A stretch of 64,000 nucleotides of DNA from Aliibacillus thermotolerans (lineage in GTDB: Bacteria; Bacillota; Bacilli; Bacillales; Marinococcaceae): the NCBI RefSeq assembly GCF_027853235.1, contig NZ_WKJG01000072.1, positions 1-64,000 of the forward strand, written 5' to 3'. A program made the position numbers and the translations under genes. This document shows positions 36,300-46,564 of this stretch, piece by piece (the first letter of the stretch is position 1; every line of letters begins with the position of its first letter). The notes beneath the pieces are model-generated. The model did no database searches and was not told where the DNA came from. It worked only from the letters and a program-made list of their open reading frames with translations.

Positions 36300-38630
36300 C
36301 TATTGCGTCTCTATAGAGGGAGTGTCGTTTTCTTGTTCTTTTGATAATAACACTTTCCTTGGTTTACTTCCTTCATAAGGGCCGACAACTCCGCGGCGTT
36401 CCATTTCGTCAATAAGTCGCGCAGCACGGGTGTATCCGATGCGAAAACGGCGTTGGAGCATGGAAACGGAGGCGCTTTGCATATGAAGGACTAAATCCAC
36501 CGCTTCAGGATATAATTCATCTTCCACTTCTTCCTCAATTTCAGGTTCATCTTCCGGAATCATCTCTTCTTCATAGCTTGCTTTTTGCTGGGCAATTACT
36601 GCTTCCACCACTCGTTCCACTTCTTCGTCAGAAACAAAAGCCCCTTGAATCCGAGTAGACTTATTGGCACCAACTGGATGATAGAGCATATCCCCTTTTC
36701 CTAACAACTTTTCTGCTCCAGCTGCATCTAAAATAGTGCGTGAATCCGTTTGAGAAGAGACACCAAAAGCAATTCGAGACGGAATGTTCGCTTTAATGAC
36801 TCCGGTGATAACATCGACAGAAGGGCGTTGGGTAGCGATAATCATATGAATGCCAGCAGCCCGTGCCATTTGGGCAAGGCGAGTGATGGCATCTTCTACG
36901 TCGCTTGATGCAACCATCATCAAATCCGCTAATTCATCCACGATGACGATGATGTATGGAAGAAGCCGTTCTTTTTCTTCTTGCTGTTTGTTTCGCTCTT
37001 GAATGAGCTGATTGTATCCTTCCATGTTACGGGTTCCTGACTCAGAAAACAATTCATATCTTCGCTCCATTTCCGCCACTACTTTTTTCAGTGCTTGTGC
37101 CGCTTTTTTCGGGTCCGTTACGACCGGTGCCAACAAATGAGGGATGCCGTTGTACACATTTAATTCAACCATTTTCGGGTCAATCATCATCATTTTCACT
37201 TCATCCGGACGAGCTTTCATTAAAATACTTGTAATCATCCCATTAATGCAAACGCTTTTCCCACTTCCTGTCGCACCAGCTACAAGCAAATGAGGCATTT
37301 TATTTAATGACGCCATCACTGGCTCCCCGGAAATATCACGGCCAAGGGCAACGGATAAAACGTGATCATTTTCTTTTCCAGCCGACTCCAGCACTTCCCG
37401 TAGCGTGACCATGGAAACGGATTGATTCGGTACTTCAATTCCGATCGCTGCTTTACCAGGAATTGGCGCTTCCATTCGAATATCTTTTGCAGCAAGGGCT
37501 AATGCTAAATCATCCGCAAGGTTTACAATTTTACTTACTTTCACTCCAGTGTTCGGCTGTACTTCATATTTCGTCACAGCCGGACCAACATGCACTTCAT
37601 TGACACGAGCATGAACCCCAAAACTATGTAACGTTTCTTCAAGTTTTCGTGCATTGCGGGAGACGAAACGCGTTTCCTGCTGCTCTTGATTGGGAGATGC
37701 TGCCCGTAGTAATGAAATGCTCGGTAACTCATAGGATTCATTATTTTTCTCTTCCAAATGAAATTCCAATTCTTTCGATTTCTCTTCTTTTTGGTCGGCG
37801 GTAGATGATAAAGATTGTTTCGGCTTTGAAGGAGTCGCAGGTTCTTCTTCTAAAGTGTTTGTATCTTCTGCGAAATTATAGATAATCGGTTCTTGTGCTG
37901 GTTCTTCTCTTTCTTCCGTAGGCAATTCTCTTTTTACGCGTTTGTTCTCTTTTGGTTGAGGGGATGGTTGTTTTTTTTGTTTGAGCCATTCCTTCGTATG
38001 ATTCGACCACTTGGTCACTTTTTTTCGCGCTGATTTCCAAATGGGGACACTTTTTTCTTTGACATATCGCATCACATCTTGAATGGATAAGCCAGTAATC
38101 AGGAGAAATGATAATAAAAACAGCAAAATGGAGACAATCCGCGTGCCGCCCATATCAAATAAAAAGTACATAAAAATAAAAAGAAGGGCGCCAATCATAC
38201 CTCCACCAAGATCGCTCACAATTCCCCGGTCAAATGGATCAAGGATGAATAAATCCCACGTCGTAACTAACGCGCTTTCTTGTTGAAATTCTCCTAATGC
38301 TTGTAAATTCTCAAACATTTTCACGTGACTTAATAATAGGAAGGTAAGTAGGGCAAGATACAATCCCATCATTCTTCTTCCCGTCATGCGAGGAAAAGAA
38401 CGTTTCACAATAAAAGTCGCAGCAATGATTAATACGGCAATATTAATGATAATATGCCACTCTCCTGCAAGAAAACGAAACAATGATAACGTAATATCGC
38501 CCACACGTCCAAGTTGAAACAGCGAAAGCAAACCAATGGTAAAAAGAATAAGACCGGTAATTTCAAATTTTAATTGTTTTTTCCATTCTTTTTTGGAAGT
38601 TCTTCTTTTTCGTTTTGTTTTCTTTGCCAC
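36300..38630 (-). CDS. spoIIIE: DNA translocase SpoIIIE/FtsK
   Basis: A 776-residue membrane-anchored DNA pump that moves the chromosome into the forespore. N-terminal four-helix membrane domain (about 25-180), a proline/glutamate-rich linker (about 210-320), the FtsK motor with Walker A GATGSGKS and Walker B VDELADLM, and the C-terminal gamma winged helix (about 700-765, [18 protein letters not shown]) that reads chromosome orientation sequences. Start GTG with GAGGTGG upstream. Located between ylzJ and ymfF as SpoIIIE is in B. subtilis, rather than at the sftA locus. Confidence 0.95.
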   Translation of the reverse strand: MAKKTKRKRRTSKKEWKKQLKFEITGLILFTIGLLSLFQLGRVGDITLSLFRFLAGEWHIIINIAVLIIAATFIVKRSFPRMTGRRMMGLYLALLTFLLLSHVKMFENLQALGEFQQESALVTTWDLFILDPFDRGIVSDLGGGMIGALLFIFMYFLFDMGGTRIVSILLFLLSFLLITGLSIQDVMRYVKEKSVPIWKSARKKVTKWSNHTKEWLKQKKQPSPQPKENKRVKRELPTEEREEPAQEPIIYNFAEDTNTLEEEPATPSKPKQSLSSTADQKEEKSKELEFHLEEKNNESYELPSISLLRAASPNQEQQETRFVSRNARKLEETLHSFGVHARVNEVHVGPAVTKYEVQPNTGVKVSKIVNLADDLALALAAKDIRMEAPIPGKAAIGIEVPNQSVSMVTLREVLESAGKENDHVLSVALGRDISGEPVMASLNKMPHLLVAGATGSGKSVCINGMITSILMKARPDEVKMMMIDPKMVELNVYNGIPHLLAPVVTDPKKAAQALKKVVAEMERRYELFSESGTRNMEGYNQLIQERNKQQEEKERLLPYIIVIVDELADLMMVASSDVEDAITRLAQMARAAGIHMIIATQRPSVDVITGVIKANIPSRIAFGVSSQTDSRTILDAAGAEKLLGKGDMLYHPVGANKSTRIQGAFVSDEEVERVVEAVIAQQKASYEEEMIPEDEPEIEEEVEDELYPEAVDLVLHMQSASVSMLQRRFRIGYTRAARLIDEMERRGVVGPYEGSKPRKVLLSKEQENDTPSIETQ

Positions 38631-38681
38631 GTTGCCACCTCGCTTTCCATCCGCTGATATATGTAAACTGTCACAAGAAGA

Positions 38682-38706
38682 GGGCTGTCTTTATGATGAC
38701 AGGCCC
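38682..38706 (-). terminator. Possible terminator after ylzJ
   Basis: Stem GGGCTGTC (38682-38689) with GACAGGCCC (38698-38706, one bulged base). The T tract is modest on the minus strand and stronger on the plus strand. Confidence 0.5.
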
Positions 38707-38758
38707 TTTCTTTTAAACAGTTCGTTTCGTTCTTGTATGATTATAACATATCTTACCT

Positions 38759-38980
38759 TTATTTCTCTTCTAAGGGAGCGGACCAAATCGTACCTGGTTG
38801 ATAGTCCGAGCGTAGATAATCGGCAGGATTCGAACTATGAAGAGAACAAACGAGCCACGTTTCTTCCCGTTTTTCCAACGTAATGACACCATGTTTAATC
38901 GGAATTGTTTTTTTGTTGTTGAATTGCGTAGGATCGGTTGGAAACACCTCGTCCATTGTAAGAGGAGTGTAGATAATCAT
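38759..38980 (-). CDS. ylzJ: YlzJ-like small protein
   Basis: A 73-residue protein of the YlzJ family ([13 protein letters not shown] start, LSSNPADYL-like middle), conserved in spore formers, function unknown. Its ATG overlaps the tepA stop by four bases, so it is coupled to that sporulation/outgrowth gene. Confidence 0.9.
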   Translation of the reverse strand: MIIYTPLTMDEVFPTDPTQFNNKKTIPIKHGVITLEKREETWLVCSLHSSNPADYLRSDYQPGTIWSAPLEEK

Positions 38981-39732
38981 TGCAATTGCCCTCCTTGTTC
39001 GTTGTGATGACGAATCAGTTCATTTAATTTCGAAAGGGCACTGCCAATTCCACCTACTTCATTAATTAAACCGTGGGAGACTGCTTCCGGACCGATGACA
39101 TTGGTACCGATATCTCTCGTTAAATTTCCTTTCGCAAACATCAGTTCTTTAAAAGTTTCTTCTTTTACATTGGAATGTTGAGAGACAAAACGAATGACTC
39201 TTTCTTGCATTTTATCTAAATACTCAAAGGTTTGTGGGACTCCAATAACAAGTCCTGTCAAGCGAATCGGGTGAATCGTCATCGTGGCGGTTTCCGCAAT
39301 GAAACTGTAATCGGCAGCCACCGCAATGGGAACACCAATCGAATGACCTCCTCCAAGCACAAGAGTAACGGTCGGTTTGCTCATACTTGCAATCATTTCA
39401 GAAATCGCAAGACCAGCTTCTACATCCCCTCCTACTGTGTTTAAGACGATTAACAGCCCTTCCACCTTCTCATTTTGCTCTGCTGCTACAAGCTGTGGGA
39501 TAATATGTTCATATTTTGTTGTTTTGTTTTGAGGAGGAAGTTGCATATGCCCTTCCACTTGTCCAACAATCGTAATACAGTGAATGTTTGATTGTTCCAT
39601 ATCAATGACATTCGTCTGACCGAGTTCCCGAATTTTATTGACTAAGCCCCCGTCTTTGTTTTCGTTTTCTTCTGGTTGGGTCGGCGCCGGAGACGATGGG
39701 GTCGTACTTTTTATATTTTCTTTATCATACAT
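38977..39732 (-). CDS. tepA: ClpP-like serine protease TepA (YmfB)
   Basis: A 251-residue ClpP-family protein. The nucleophile Ser is in GGGHSIGVP, the catalytic His in MTIHPIR, and an acidic residue follows. A proline/serine-rich N-terminal extension (about 1-45) precedes the ClpP fold. In B. subtilis TepA/YmfB is implicated in spore outgrowth and SASP degradation. The start at 39732 has AAAGGAGG upstream. A sigma-G-like promoter precedes it and it is coupled to ylzJ, fitting forespore expression. Confidence 0.92.
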   Translation of the reverse strand: MYDKENIKSTTPSSPAPTQPEENENKDGGLVNKIRELGQTNVIDMEQSNIHCITIVGQVEGHMQLPPQNKTTKYEHIIPQLVAAEQNEKVEGLLIVLNTVGGDVEAGLAISEMIASMSKPTVTLVLGGGHSIGVPIAVAADYSFIAETATMTIHPIRLTGLVIGVPQTFEYLDKMQERVIRFVSQHSNVKEETFKELMFAKGNLTRDIGTNVIGPEAVSHGLINEVGGIGSALSKLNELIRHHNEQGGQLQ

Positions 39733-39752
39733 CTTCATTCCTCCTTTACAAC

Positions 39753-39781
39753 TAGTATGACGCTCCCTTTTTGAATCATGC
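39753..39781 (-). promoter_or_regulatory. Candidate sigma-G (forespore) promoter of tepA-ylzJ
   Basis: Minus strand GCATG, 17 bases, CATACTA: both elements match sigma-F/G type consensus (gnATR, CATnnTA). Confidence 0.55.
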
Positions 39782-39811
39782 ATCCTCTTTCTATTTCTCA
39801 TGTCGGAAACG

Positions 39812-39858
39812 AAAAAAGCATACTACGTCTAGAAGTCATTTTCTATCCGTAGTATGCT
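39812..39858 (-). terminator. Terminator after rnjB
   Basis: Perfect 11-bp stem AGCATACTACG (39817-39827) with CGTAGTATGCT (39848-39858) followed by six T on the minus strand. Confidence 0.87.
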
Positions 39859-39863
39859 ATCAT

Positions 39864-41531
39864 CTATACTTCCATAATAATCGGTAAGATCATCGGTCGG
39901 CGTTTCGTTTTTTCGTATAAATAACGACTTAATACGTCGCGAATATTGCTTTTTAACGTAGACCACTCATTGACATTTTCACTCATGCATTCCTTTAACG
40001 TAGCAGTTACTTTATCGTTTGCTTCTTGCAGTAATTTTTCGGACTCTCGCACGTAAACAAACCCACGAGAGATGATGTCCGGTCCAGAAGCAATCGCACC
40101 ATTTTTTTTATTTAACGTAACAACAACTACTAAGATGCCATCTTCTGACAATAAACGTCGGTCGCGGAGAACAATATTTCCTACATCGCCAATCCCTAAC
40201 CCATCAATTAAAACATTCCCCGCCGGCACTTTTCCGCTTCGTTTTCCTTGTCCATCGACAAATTCGACGCAATCCCCTTTATCCAGTAGAAAGATGTGTT
40301 CACGCAGCACTCCTGTTTTTTCGGCCAATTCACCGTGAGCAAATTGCATGCGATATTCCCCGTGGACAGGAATAAAATATTTCGGCTTTAAAAGATTCAG
40401 CATAAAAAGTAATTCCTCTTGGCTAGCATGACCGGACACATGGATATTTTTATCCCCATAAATCACGTCAGCTCCCGCTTGGTATAAATGGTCAATGGTT
40501 TTCGCTATCGTCTTTTCATTTCCTGGTGCAGGATTGGCAGCAATAATGACCGTGTCATTCGGACGAATGGAGATATGACGATGGGCTCCTTTTGCCATTA
40601 ATGCAAGCACAGACATCGGTTCTCCTTGACTTCCGGTACATAATATCGTGATTTCATCATCCTTTAACTGATCGACTTTATCAATGGGAATCAACAGATC
40701 ATCATCACAATGAAGATGTCCTAATTGACGAGCAATATGGACAATTTTTTGTAAACTTTTTTCCGATATGACTACTTTTCTTCCTTGTTCCAGAGAAGCA
40801 TCGAGTACTTGTTGAATGCGATGAATATTTGAGGCAAAGGTAGTAACGATTAATCGTCCTTCTGCTTCTTGAAATACTTCGCGAATGCCTTGTCCAGCCA
40901 CTGTTTCTGAAGGAGTGTATCCGGGAACCTCTGCATTCGTGCTGTCCGATAACAAACAAAGAACGCCTTCTCTTCCGAGGCGAGTGAGTGTTTCAATATC
41001 AGTAAATACCCCATCCACTGGCATTTGATCTAATTTAAAATCACCGGTATAAACAATCGCTCCTTGAGAAGTGTGAATAGATACACCGAGAGAACCGGGA
41101 ATGCTATGCGCAGTGCTAAAAAATCGCACTTCTAACTTTCCGGCTTTTAACGTCGTGTTTTCATGAATGACACGTAAATCAGCTTTTTGTTTCACTTTTT
41201 TTTCTTTCAACTGTTCTTCGACGAGACCGAGCGTTAATTTTGTTCCATATATCGGGGGATTTAATTTTTTAAAAATATAAGGTAAAGCCCCGATATGATC
41301 TTCATGACCGTGCGTTAACACGATGCCTCTAATCCGATCTTTATTTTGGACAAGATAAGAAATGTCAGGGATGACAATATCAACGCCAAGCATGTCCTCT
41401 TCTGGAAATATCAGTCCTGCATCTAAAACGAGAATATCTTCGTCTAATTCGATGACGTACATGTTTTTTCCAATTTCTCCAACACCGCCCAGAGAAAAAA
41501 CACGCACGACTTCCTTTGTATCGTTTACCAA
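39864..41531 (-). CDS. rnjB: Ribonuclease J2
   Basis: A 555-residue metallo-beta-lactamase/beta-CASP ribonuclease. Zinc motif HGHEDHIG (about 75-82), later metal ligands in TAHSIPGSLG and GDFKLD, beta-CASP motifs TFASNIHR and HVSGHAS, and the C-terminal domain. Named RNase J2 by position (B. subtilis ymfA, next to tepA and dapA); J1 lies elsewhere in Bacillus. TTG start at 41531 with GGAGG eight bases upstream. With rny, pnp and the helicase it adds to the RNA-degradation genes in this window. Confidence 0.93.
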   Translation of the reverse strand: MVNDTKEVVRVFSLGGVGEIGKNMYVIELDEDILVLDAGLIFPEEDMLGVDIVIPDISYLVQNKDRIRGIVLTHGHEDHIGALPYIFKKLNPPIYGTKLTLGLVEEQLKEKKVKQKADLRVIHENTTLKAGKLEVRFFSTAHSIPGSLGVSIHTSQGAIVYTGDFKLDQMPVDGVFTDIETLTRLGREGVLCLLSDSTNAEVPGYTPSETVAGQGIREVFQEAEGRLIVTTFASNIHRIQQVLDASLEQGRKVVISEKSLQKIVHIARQLGHLHCDDDLLIPIDKVDQLKDDEITILCTGSQGEPMSVLALMAKGAHRHISIRPNDTVIIAANPAPGNEKTIAKTIDHLYQAGADVIYGDKNIHVSGHASQEELLFMLNLLKPKYFIPVHGEYRMQFAHGELAEKTGVLREHIFLLDKGDCVEFVDGQGKRSGKVPAGNVLIDGLGIGDVGNIVLRDRRLLSEDGILVVVVTLNKKNGAIASGPDIISRGFVYVRESEKLLQEANDKVTATLKECMSENVNEWSTLKSNIRDVLSRYLYEKTKRRPMILPIIMEV

Positions 41532-41673
41532 ATCAATTTCCTCCTACTATTATCCATTCTTTCACTTACTTTACGATATCGATGATGATTCCTTTTGAAA
41601 CGACCCGAACCGAAGCACTTGGTTGTAGTATAACGCAAATCAAATTGGAAATACAAGACATATTCATGAACGT

Positions 41674-41700
41674 AAAAAAAGCCTAGTGTTACACCAGGCT
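41674..41700 (-). terminator. Terminator after dapA
   Basis: Stem AGCCT/AGGCT extended by GTGT/ACAC with two mispairs (41680-41700), followed by seven T on the minus strand. It overlaps the dapA stop codon. Confidence 0.78.
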
Positions 41701-42558
41701 AAATAATTGTTTCATTTTGTTCCAATCACTCTCTTTTAACGGTAACAATGGTGGGCGGGGATAAGAAGTGATAATTCCTAATTCATTTAACATCGCTTTA
41801 ATAGGCGTTGGATTCGGTGCGACAAAGCAACCTTTCATTTTTGGAAGCAGTTTTCGATACAGTGTTGCTGCCTCCTGGATGTTTCCTGCCGAAAATTCTT
41901 CCATCATTTGTTTTAAATCCCGACCGATTAAGTGAGAAGCGACGGATACTACTCCTGTTCCTCCGACGGACATGATTGGTAACGTCATGGAGTCGTCTCC
42001 GCTATATACGTGGAAGTTTTCCGGGGTGTTTTCAATGACGGTGGCAATTTGTTCGATGTCGCCGCTTGCTTCTTTTACCGAAGTAACATTCGGGATGCTA
42101 GAGAGCCGAACAATCGTTGTCGGATCCATATTAATGACACATCTTCCGGGGATGTTATAAATCATTACAGGTAAATGTGTTGCTTTTGCGATCGTTTGAA
42201 AATGATGAAAAAGACCTTCTTGGTTTGGCTTATTGTAATAAGGAGTAACAATCATCACACCGTCCACGCCTTGTGTGGTCGCTTTTTCTGTCAGTTCGAC
42301 GGAATAACGGGTATCATTGGTACCCGTTCCTGCTAATACGTAGGCACGATCAGCAACGATTTCTTTCACGCGTTGAAACAAAAATAATTTTTCCTCGGTA
42401 GAAAGCGTTGGGGACTCCCCCGTCGTACCTGCCACTACAATCCCATCCGTACCGGTGGAAAGCAAGTGTTCAATTAACGGTTCTAAAGCGTCTTTATCTA
42501 AGTTTCCTTGCTGATCAAACGGGGTGATCATTGCCGTTAGCAATTGTCCAAAATTCAA
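41689..42558 (-). CDS. dapA: 4-hydroxy-tetrahydrodipicolinate synthase
   Basis: A 289-residue DHDPS (TIM barrel) condensing pyruvate with aspartate semialdehyde. Its product feeds lysine and peptidoglycan diaminopimelate and, through SpoVFA/B, the spore's dipicolinic acid. Schiff-base Lys in VTSVKEASGD (about 161), catalytic Tyr in MIYNIPGR and the AGTTGESPTLS loop are present. The start overlaps the dapG stop by four bases. Last gene of the spoVFA-spoVFB-asd-dapG-dapA cluster. Confidence 0.97.
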   Translation of the reverse strand: MNFGQLLTAMITPFDQQGNLDKDALEPLIEHLLSTGTDGIVVAGTTGESPTLSTEEKLFLFQRVKEIVADRAYVLAGTGTNDTRYSVELTEKATTQGVDGVMIVTPYYNKPNQEGLFHHFQTIAKATHLPVMIYNIPGRCVINMDPTTIVRLSSIPNVTSVKEASGDIEQIATVIENTPENFHVYSGDDSMTLPIMSVGGTGVVSVASHLIGRDLKQMMEEFSAGNIQEAATLYRKLLPKMKGCFVAPNPTPIKAMLNELGIITSYPRPPLLPLKESDWNKMKQLFSLV

Positions 42559-43799
42559 TGACTCTCGCCCCTTTCTTTCGCCTGCCGTCCATCCGGGAAA
42601 GTCGCGTTGGCTAAGTCAAACGCTTCGTGAATCCGTAGTACTGCTTTTTCCATATCTTCACCTTTAATGAGTACCCAAATGGTCGTATGAGAATCAGCCG
42701 ATTGTAAAATTTCAATCCCTTCATTGGCTAAAGCAGTGGCAATTTTTGCTGCTACTCCTGGTACTCCTGTCATCCCTGCTCCGACTGCAGACACTTTTGC
42801 ACAACCTGAAATTGCTTCCGGTTCATACCCTTTATGACGAAGTAACGTGATTGCGCGATCTTTTTGTTCATCGGAAACAGTAAAACGAATGAGTTTCGGT
42901 TGGATATTAATAAAATCGACCGATATATCCGCTTTGGCAATCGTATCAAATACTTCTTTTTGGAGATGAACGGAAGCTTCTCCTTTGACCGTAATCTGGG
43001 TGACATGAGATAAATGTGCGACACCTGTAATTAACCGTTCCTTCACTCCTTTTTGGTCCGTAATGGTCGTTCCGATTTCTCCCTTATACAAGGAACGAAC
43101 ATAGATGGGGATTTTATTTTGCATCGCAATCTCTACTGCCCGTGGATGAATCACTTTCGCTCCTTGATAAGCAAAATTACATATTTCTTCGTATGTCACT
43201 GTTCGTATCGTGACAGCGTTTGACACAATGCGAGGATCTGCGGTCATGACGCCTTCCACGTCCGTGTAAATATCAACATACTCAGCATGTAAAGAAGAGG
43301 CCAATGCCGTGGCAGACGTATCGCTACCTCCTCGACCGAGCGTCGTAATTTCGTCGTTTCGAGACTTGCCTTGAAACCCTGCCACGACGATTACCTCATA
43401 ATCAGACGAGAACAAATCCATGATTTTCGTTGTGTCCACATCTACAATACGAGCCTCTCCAAATGTGTCATCCGTAGTAATTCCTGCTTGAAAACCAGTA
43501 AGAGCCATTGCTTTTAAACCAACGGAACAGAGAAGATCCGTAAACACCACCGCGGAGATTATTTCTCCACAAGAAAGAAGCATATCCCTTTCGCGTGGCA
43601 TCTCTTTCATTGCCGTAGAACGTATCAGTCCGAGGAGCGTATCCGTCGCATATGGATCTCCTTTACGGCCCATTGCCGACACAACGACAACCACTTTCTT
43701 CCCTTGAAATACAGCACGTTTCACGTGACTAGCTGCAACCTTTCTCGTTTCATCCGTTTGAACGGACGTGCCGCCAAATTTTTGAACGACAATGTTCAT
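42555..43799 (-). CDS. dapG: Aspartokinase I (diaminopimelate-sensitive type)
   Basis: A 414-residue aspartate kinase. N-terminal kinase motif VQKFGGTSV, catalytic/nucleotide region TLGRGGSDTSATALA, and two C-terminal ACT domains (about 265-405). Position between asd and dapA identifies it as DapG rather than LysC or ThrD. ATG start; 10 bases after asd. Makes aspartyl phosphate for Asd. Confidence 0.96.
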   Translation of the reverse strand: MNIVVQKFGGTSVQTDETRKVAASHVKRAVFQGKKVVVVVSAMGRKGDPYATDTLLGLIRSTAMKEMPRERDMLLSCGEIISAVVFTDLLCSVGLKAMALTGFQAGITTDDTFGEARIVDVDTTKIMDLFSSDYEVIVVAGFQGKSRNDEITTLGRGGSDTSATALASSLHAEYVDIYTDVEGVMTADPRIVSNAVTIRTVTYEEICNFAYQGAKVIHPRAVEIAMQNKIPIYVRSLYKGEIGTTITDQKGVKERLITGVAHLSHVTQITVKGEASVHLQKEVFDTIAKADISVDFINIQPKLIRFTVSDEQKDRAITLLRHKGYEPEAISGCAKVSAVGAGMTGVPGVAAKIATALANEGIEILQSADSHTTIWVLIKGEDMEKAVLRIHEAFDLANATFPDGRQAKERGESH

Positions 43800-43809
43800 A
43801 TAGGCCCCC

Positions 43810-44856
43810 TTATGATAGAGCTCCCAGTTTGATAATACTTTCTGCTATTTGTATCGTATTATATGCAGCACCTTTTATTAAGTTGTCAGAAACAACCCAA
43901 AAATGGTATCCTTGTTCATTATCTAAATCGCGACGGACTCTTCCTACAAACACATCCGGTAATCCGACACAATCGACAGCCATTGGATACTCTTGTTCTG
44001 CTGGATTATCTTTTAACGTAATCCCTGCTCCATTCGCAATGACTTCTTTTAATTCTTCCACGGATGGAGAACCGTTTTCCACTTCCACATAGACAGACTC
44101 AGAATGTCCTGTTTCTACCGGAAGACGAACGCAAGTTGCTGCCACCGCGAGTTGATTGTCTCCCAAGATTTTTTTCGTTTCATTTATCATTTTCATTTCT
44201 TCAAAAGTATAGCCATTCTCTTGAAATTTATCGATTTGAGGAATCGCGTTAAAAGCAATTTGATAATGCTTTTTGTCACTGCCTACTGGTAAAATTTCAG
44301 GCTGAACATCTTTTCCTGCTAACACATCTTGTGTTTGACTCTTCATTTCTTCCACGGCGGAAAGACCGGCTCCAGATACGGCTTGATAGGTGGAAACAAT
44401 GACACGTTTTAAGCCGTACTTTTCTCGAATGGGCTTGAGTGCCACTACCATTTGAATCGTGGAACAATTTGGATTGGACACGATTCCTTGATGATTTTTT
44501 ACCGCTTCTTCATTCACTTCCGGGACGACGAGCGGAACGTTTTCATCCATCCGATAAGCGCTCGTGTTATCAACAACGACCGCGCCATGTTTCACCGCTT
44601 CCGGTGCAAGAGCTTTGGAAACCGAACCCCCAGCCGAAAAGAATGCGATATCTATTCCTTGAAAAGATGCAGGCGTTGCTTCTTCTAATGTATATTCTTT
44701 ATTTTGAAACGTCATCTTTTTTCCAGCAGAACGTTTCGATGAAAGTAAACGAAGTTCATTAATCGGAAAGTTCTTTTCTTCTAAAATACGAACAATTTGT
44801 TGACCTACTGCACCTGTTGCTCCTACTACTGCAATATTAAACTCATTTTTTGACAT
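43810..44856 (-). CDS. asd: Aspartate-semialdehyde dehydrogenase
   Basis: A 348-residue NADPH enzyme reducing aspartyl phosphate. N-terminal GATGAVGQQ cofactor loop, catalytic Cys in SNPNCSTIQM (about 129), and the active-site His in PVETGHSESV. Upstream gap of about 100 bases to spoVFB with an extended -10 promoter allows expression in vegetative cells independent of the sporulation promoter. Confidence 0.97.
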   Translation of the reverse strand: MSKNEFNIAVVGATGAVGQQIVRILEEKNFPINELRLLSSKRSAGKKMTFQNKEYTLEEATPASFQGIDIAFFSAGGSVSKALAPEAVKHGAVVVDNTSAYRMDENVPLVVPEVNEEAVKNHQGIVSNPNCSTIQMVVALKPIREKYGLKRVIVSTYQAVSGAGLSAVEEMKSQTQDVLAGKDVQPEILPVGSDKKHYQIAFNAIPQIDKFQENGYTFEEMKMINETKKILGDNQLAVAATCVRLPVETGHSESVYVEVENGSPSVEELKEVIANGAGITLKDNPAEQEYPMAVDCVGLPDVFVGRVRRDLDNEQGYHFWVVSDNLIKGAAYNTIQIAESIIKLGALS

Positions 44857-44911
44857 CTATGAATACCCCTTCCAGTACAATTTACAGCTATTTCGATGAA
44901 TAACTGTTTCT

Positions 44912-44920
44912 ATTGTAACA
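44912..44920 (-). promoter_or_regulatory. Extended -10 promoter of asd-dapG-dapA
   Basis: Minus strand TGT-TACAAT, about 55 bases upstream of asd; the -35 is weak. Confidence 0.45.
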
Positions 44921-44958
44921 TAATAGATTCCATCTCATTTCGCAATATTCCTCTCGTT

Positions 44959-45555
44959 TTAATCTTTATATTTTTCTATGATGACAGGCTGATATTGACG
45001 ACCAGAAAGCGCTTCTTCCAATGTCATAGCGATTGCTTCCATTCTTGCAACAAGTGATGTTGGTTTTTTGATTGGATTATCTTGCCCGAAAGGTACAAAG
45101 TAAATATTTTTAGCATTCATCAACTTCATTAGGTTTTGTCCATTTAACCCGAGGGCATCATTAGTAGAGATTGCTAATACAACTGGTTTTTGGTTTCGTA
45201 GTGTCGCTTTCGCGGTCATAAGCACTGGGCTATCGGTGATGGCATTGGCGAATTTACTGAGCGAATTTCCGGTTAATGGTGCAATGACCATTGCATCCAA
45301 TGGCGTTTTCGGTCCAAAAGGTTCTGCTTTTACGATGGAATCGACAATGTCATTTTTCCCAGACGCCTCTTTGATTTTTTTGATCCACTTTTCCTTCGAA
45401 CCAAATTTTGTGTCAGTAGTTAATACAGTAGGGGTAACAATGGGATAAATATCTGCACCTTTGTCGCGTAACTCTTTCATGTATGGGATGGCTTCTTCCA
45501 AGGTGCAATGACTTCCCGTGACTCCGAAACCAATCCGTTTCTTTTGAAAAGGCAT
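44959..45555 (-). CDS. spoVFB: Dipicolinate synthase subunit B
   Basis: A 198-residue flavoprotein-like (UbiX/Dfp fold) subunit that with SpoVFA makes dipicolinic acid in the mother cell. N-terminal GFGVTGSHCTLEEAIP and the APLTGNSLSKFANAITDSPVLMTAKA core are characteristic. Two bases after spoVFA. Confidence 0.95.
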   Translation of the reverse strand: MPFQKKRIGFGVTGSHCTLEEAIPYMKELRDKGADIYPIVTPTVLTTDTKFGSKEKWIKKIKEASGKNDIVDSIVKAEPFGPKTPLDAMVIAPLTGNSLSKFANAITDSPVLMTAKATLRNQKPVVLAISTNDALGLNGQNLMKLMNAKNIYFVPFGQDNPIKKPTSLVARMEAIAMTLEEALSGRQYQPVIIEKYKD

Positions 45556-45557
45556 GG

Positions 45558-46439
45558 TTACGCCTCCTTTTCTAATAATAGATCAATTAATACTTGCGCG
45601 AGTATCCGCCCGGCTGTCACTGGTGCGACTCTTCCGGGTAAACCCGGTGCCAGCAACGCTTTCATTCCTCTTTTCTTTGCATAGTCAAAATCCGTCCCTC
45701 CCGGCGCGGAAGCAAGATCGATAATTAACATTCGCGAGGAAGCATGAGTGAGAACTTCTTTTGATAAGACAAGGGCGGGGATCGTATTCACGCAAATATC
45801 TCCGTCCTTGACGATATCACTTAACGCATTTGTATGAAATGTCGTAAACCCCATCACTTCCGCTCTTGCTTTTTCAGAAGTAGCGTTTGTGACTACTTTT
45901 ACATATGCACCGAGGGAGGAAAAGGTGTCTGCAATCGTCTGACCCGTGCGGCCAAAGCCTAACACAATGGTACGTGAACCGTGGATGGTGATATCCGTTT
46001 CTTGAAGCGCCATGAGTAACGTTCCTTCCGCAGATGGAATGGAATTATAAATGGCAATATCATCTCTTTCTAACAACTTGTGATATGGACGCGGATATTT
46101 TGTTAACAACGCATGCAATGATGTTGTATGAATACCAGTTATGACGACACAATTTGATTTTGTTCTTTTCACCCATTCCTCTTGAAGAATCACGTTCTGT
46201 TTAGCAAATACCGCTTCCACTTTATTTCCTTCTTTCAATCCACTAACCGGTAGCAAAATCGCATCCACATCCGGCCACGGAACATCTCCGTATCCATTCG
46301 CTTTTACGATATCAAAAGCATGACGATTCCATTTTTCAAAACCGATGAGATATACGCGTATTCCGTGACGTAAACATTGTTCCGCAATTTCTGTTTGTCT
46401 CGCATCTCCTCCAATAATGACGAGCTTTTTCTTTTTCAT
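45558..46439 (-). CDS. spoVFA: Dipicolinate synthase subunit A
   Basis: A 293-residue NAD(P)-binding subunit: N-terminal domain (KLVIIGGDARQTEIAEQ) and Rossmann motif VLGFGRTGQTIADTF (about 155). Dipicolinate synthesis from the DapA product gives spore core dehydration and resistance. The start at 46439 (MKKKKLVIIGG) follows GAAGGAGAGAG. A sigma-K-type promoter lies just upstream, matching mother-cell expression of spoVF in B. subtilis. Confidence 0.95.
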   Translation of the reverse strand: MKKKKLVIIGGDARQTEIAEQCLRHGIRVYLIGFEKWNRHAFDIVKANGYGDVPWPDVDAILLPVSGLKEGNKVEAVFAKQNVILQEEWVKRTKSNCVVITGIHTTSLHALLTKYPRPYHKLLERDDIAIYNSIPSAEGTLLMALQETDITIHGSRTIVLGFGRTGQTIADTFSSLGAYVKVVTNATSEKARAEVMGFTTFHTNALSDIVKDGDICVNTIPALVLSKEVLTHASSRMLIIDLASAPGGTDFDYAKKRGMKALLAPGLPGRVAPVTAGRILAQVLIDLLLEKEA

Positions 46440-46476
46440 TTGTTGTCTCTCTCCTTCAGCGTCGAGTCGACTCTTA

Positions 46477-46504
46477 TACTTTATGAAAAAGCACATGATA
46501 AGTG
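46477..46504 (-). promoter_or_regulatory. Candidate sigma-K promoter of spoVFA-spoVFB
   Basis: Minus strand CAC, 16 bases, CATAAAGTA. The -10 fits CATAnnnTA exactly; 38 bases upstream of the spoVFA start. Confidence 0.65.
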
Positions 46505-46524
46505 AAAACTTCTATCCGAATACA

Positions 46525-46553
46525 AAAAAGAGCGGCGATGCGCCCCTCTTTTT
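46525..46553 (-). terminator. Terminator after ymxH
   Basis: Stem AAAAAGAG (46525-46532) with CTCTTTTT (46546-46553), extended inward by GGCG/CGCC pairing. Confidence 0.8.
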
Positions 46554-46564
46554 GCTTCGATATG

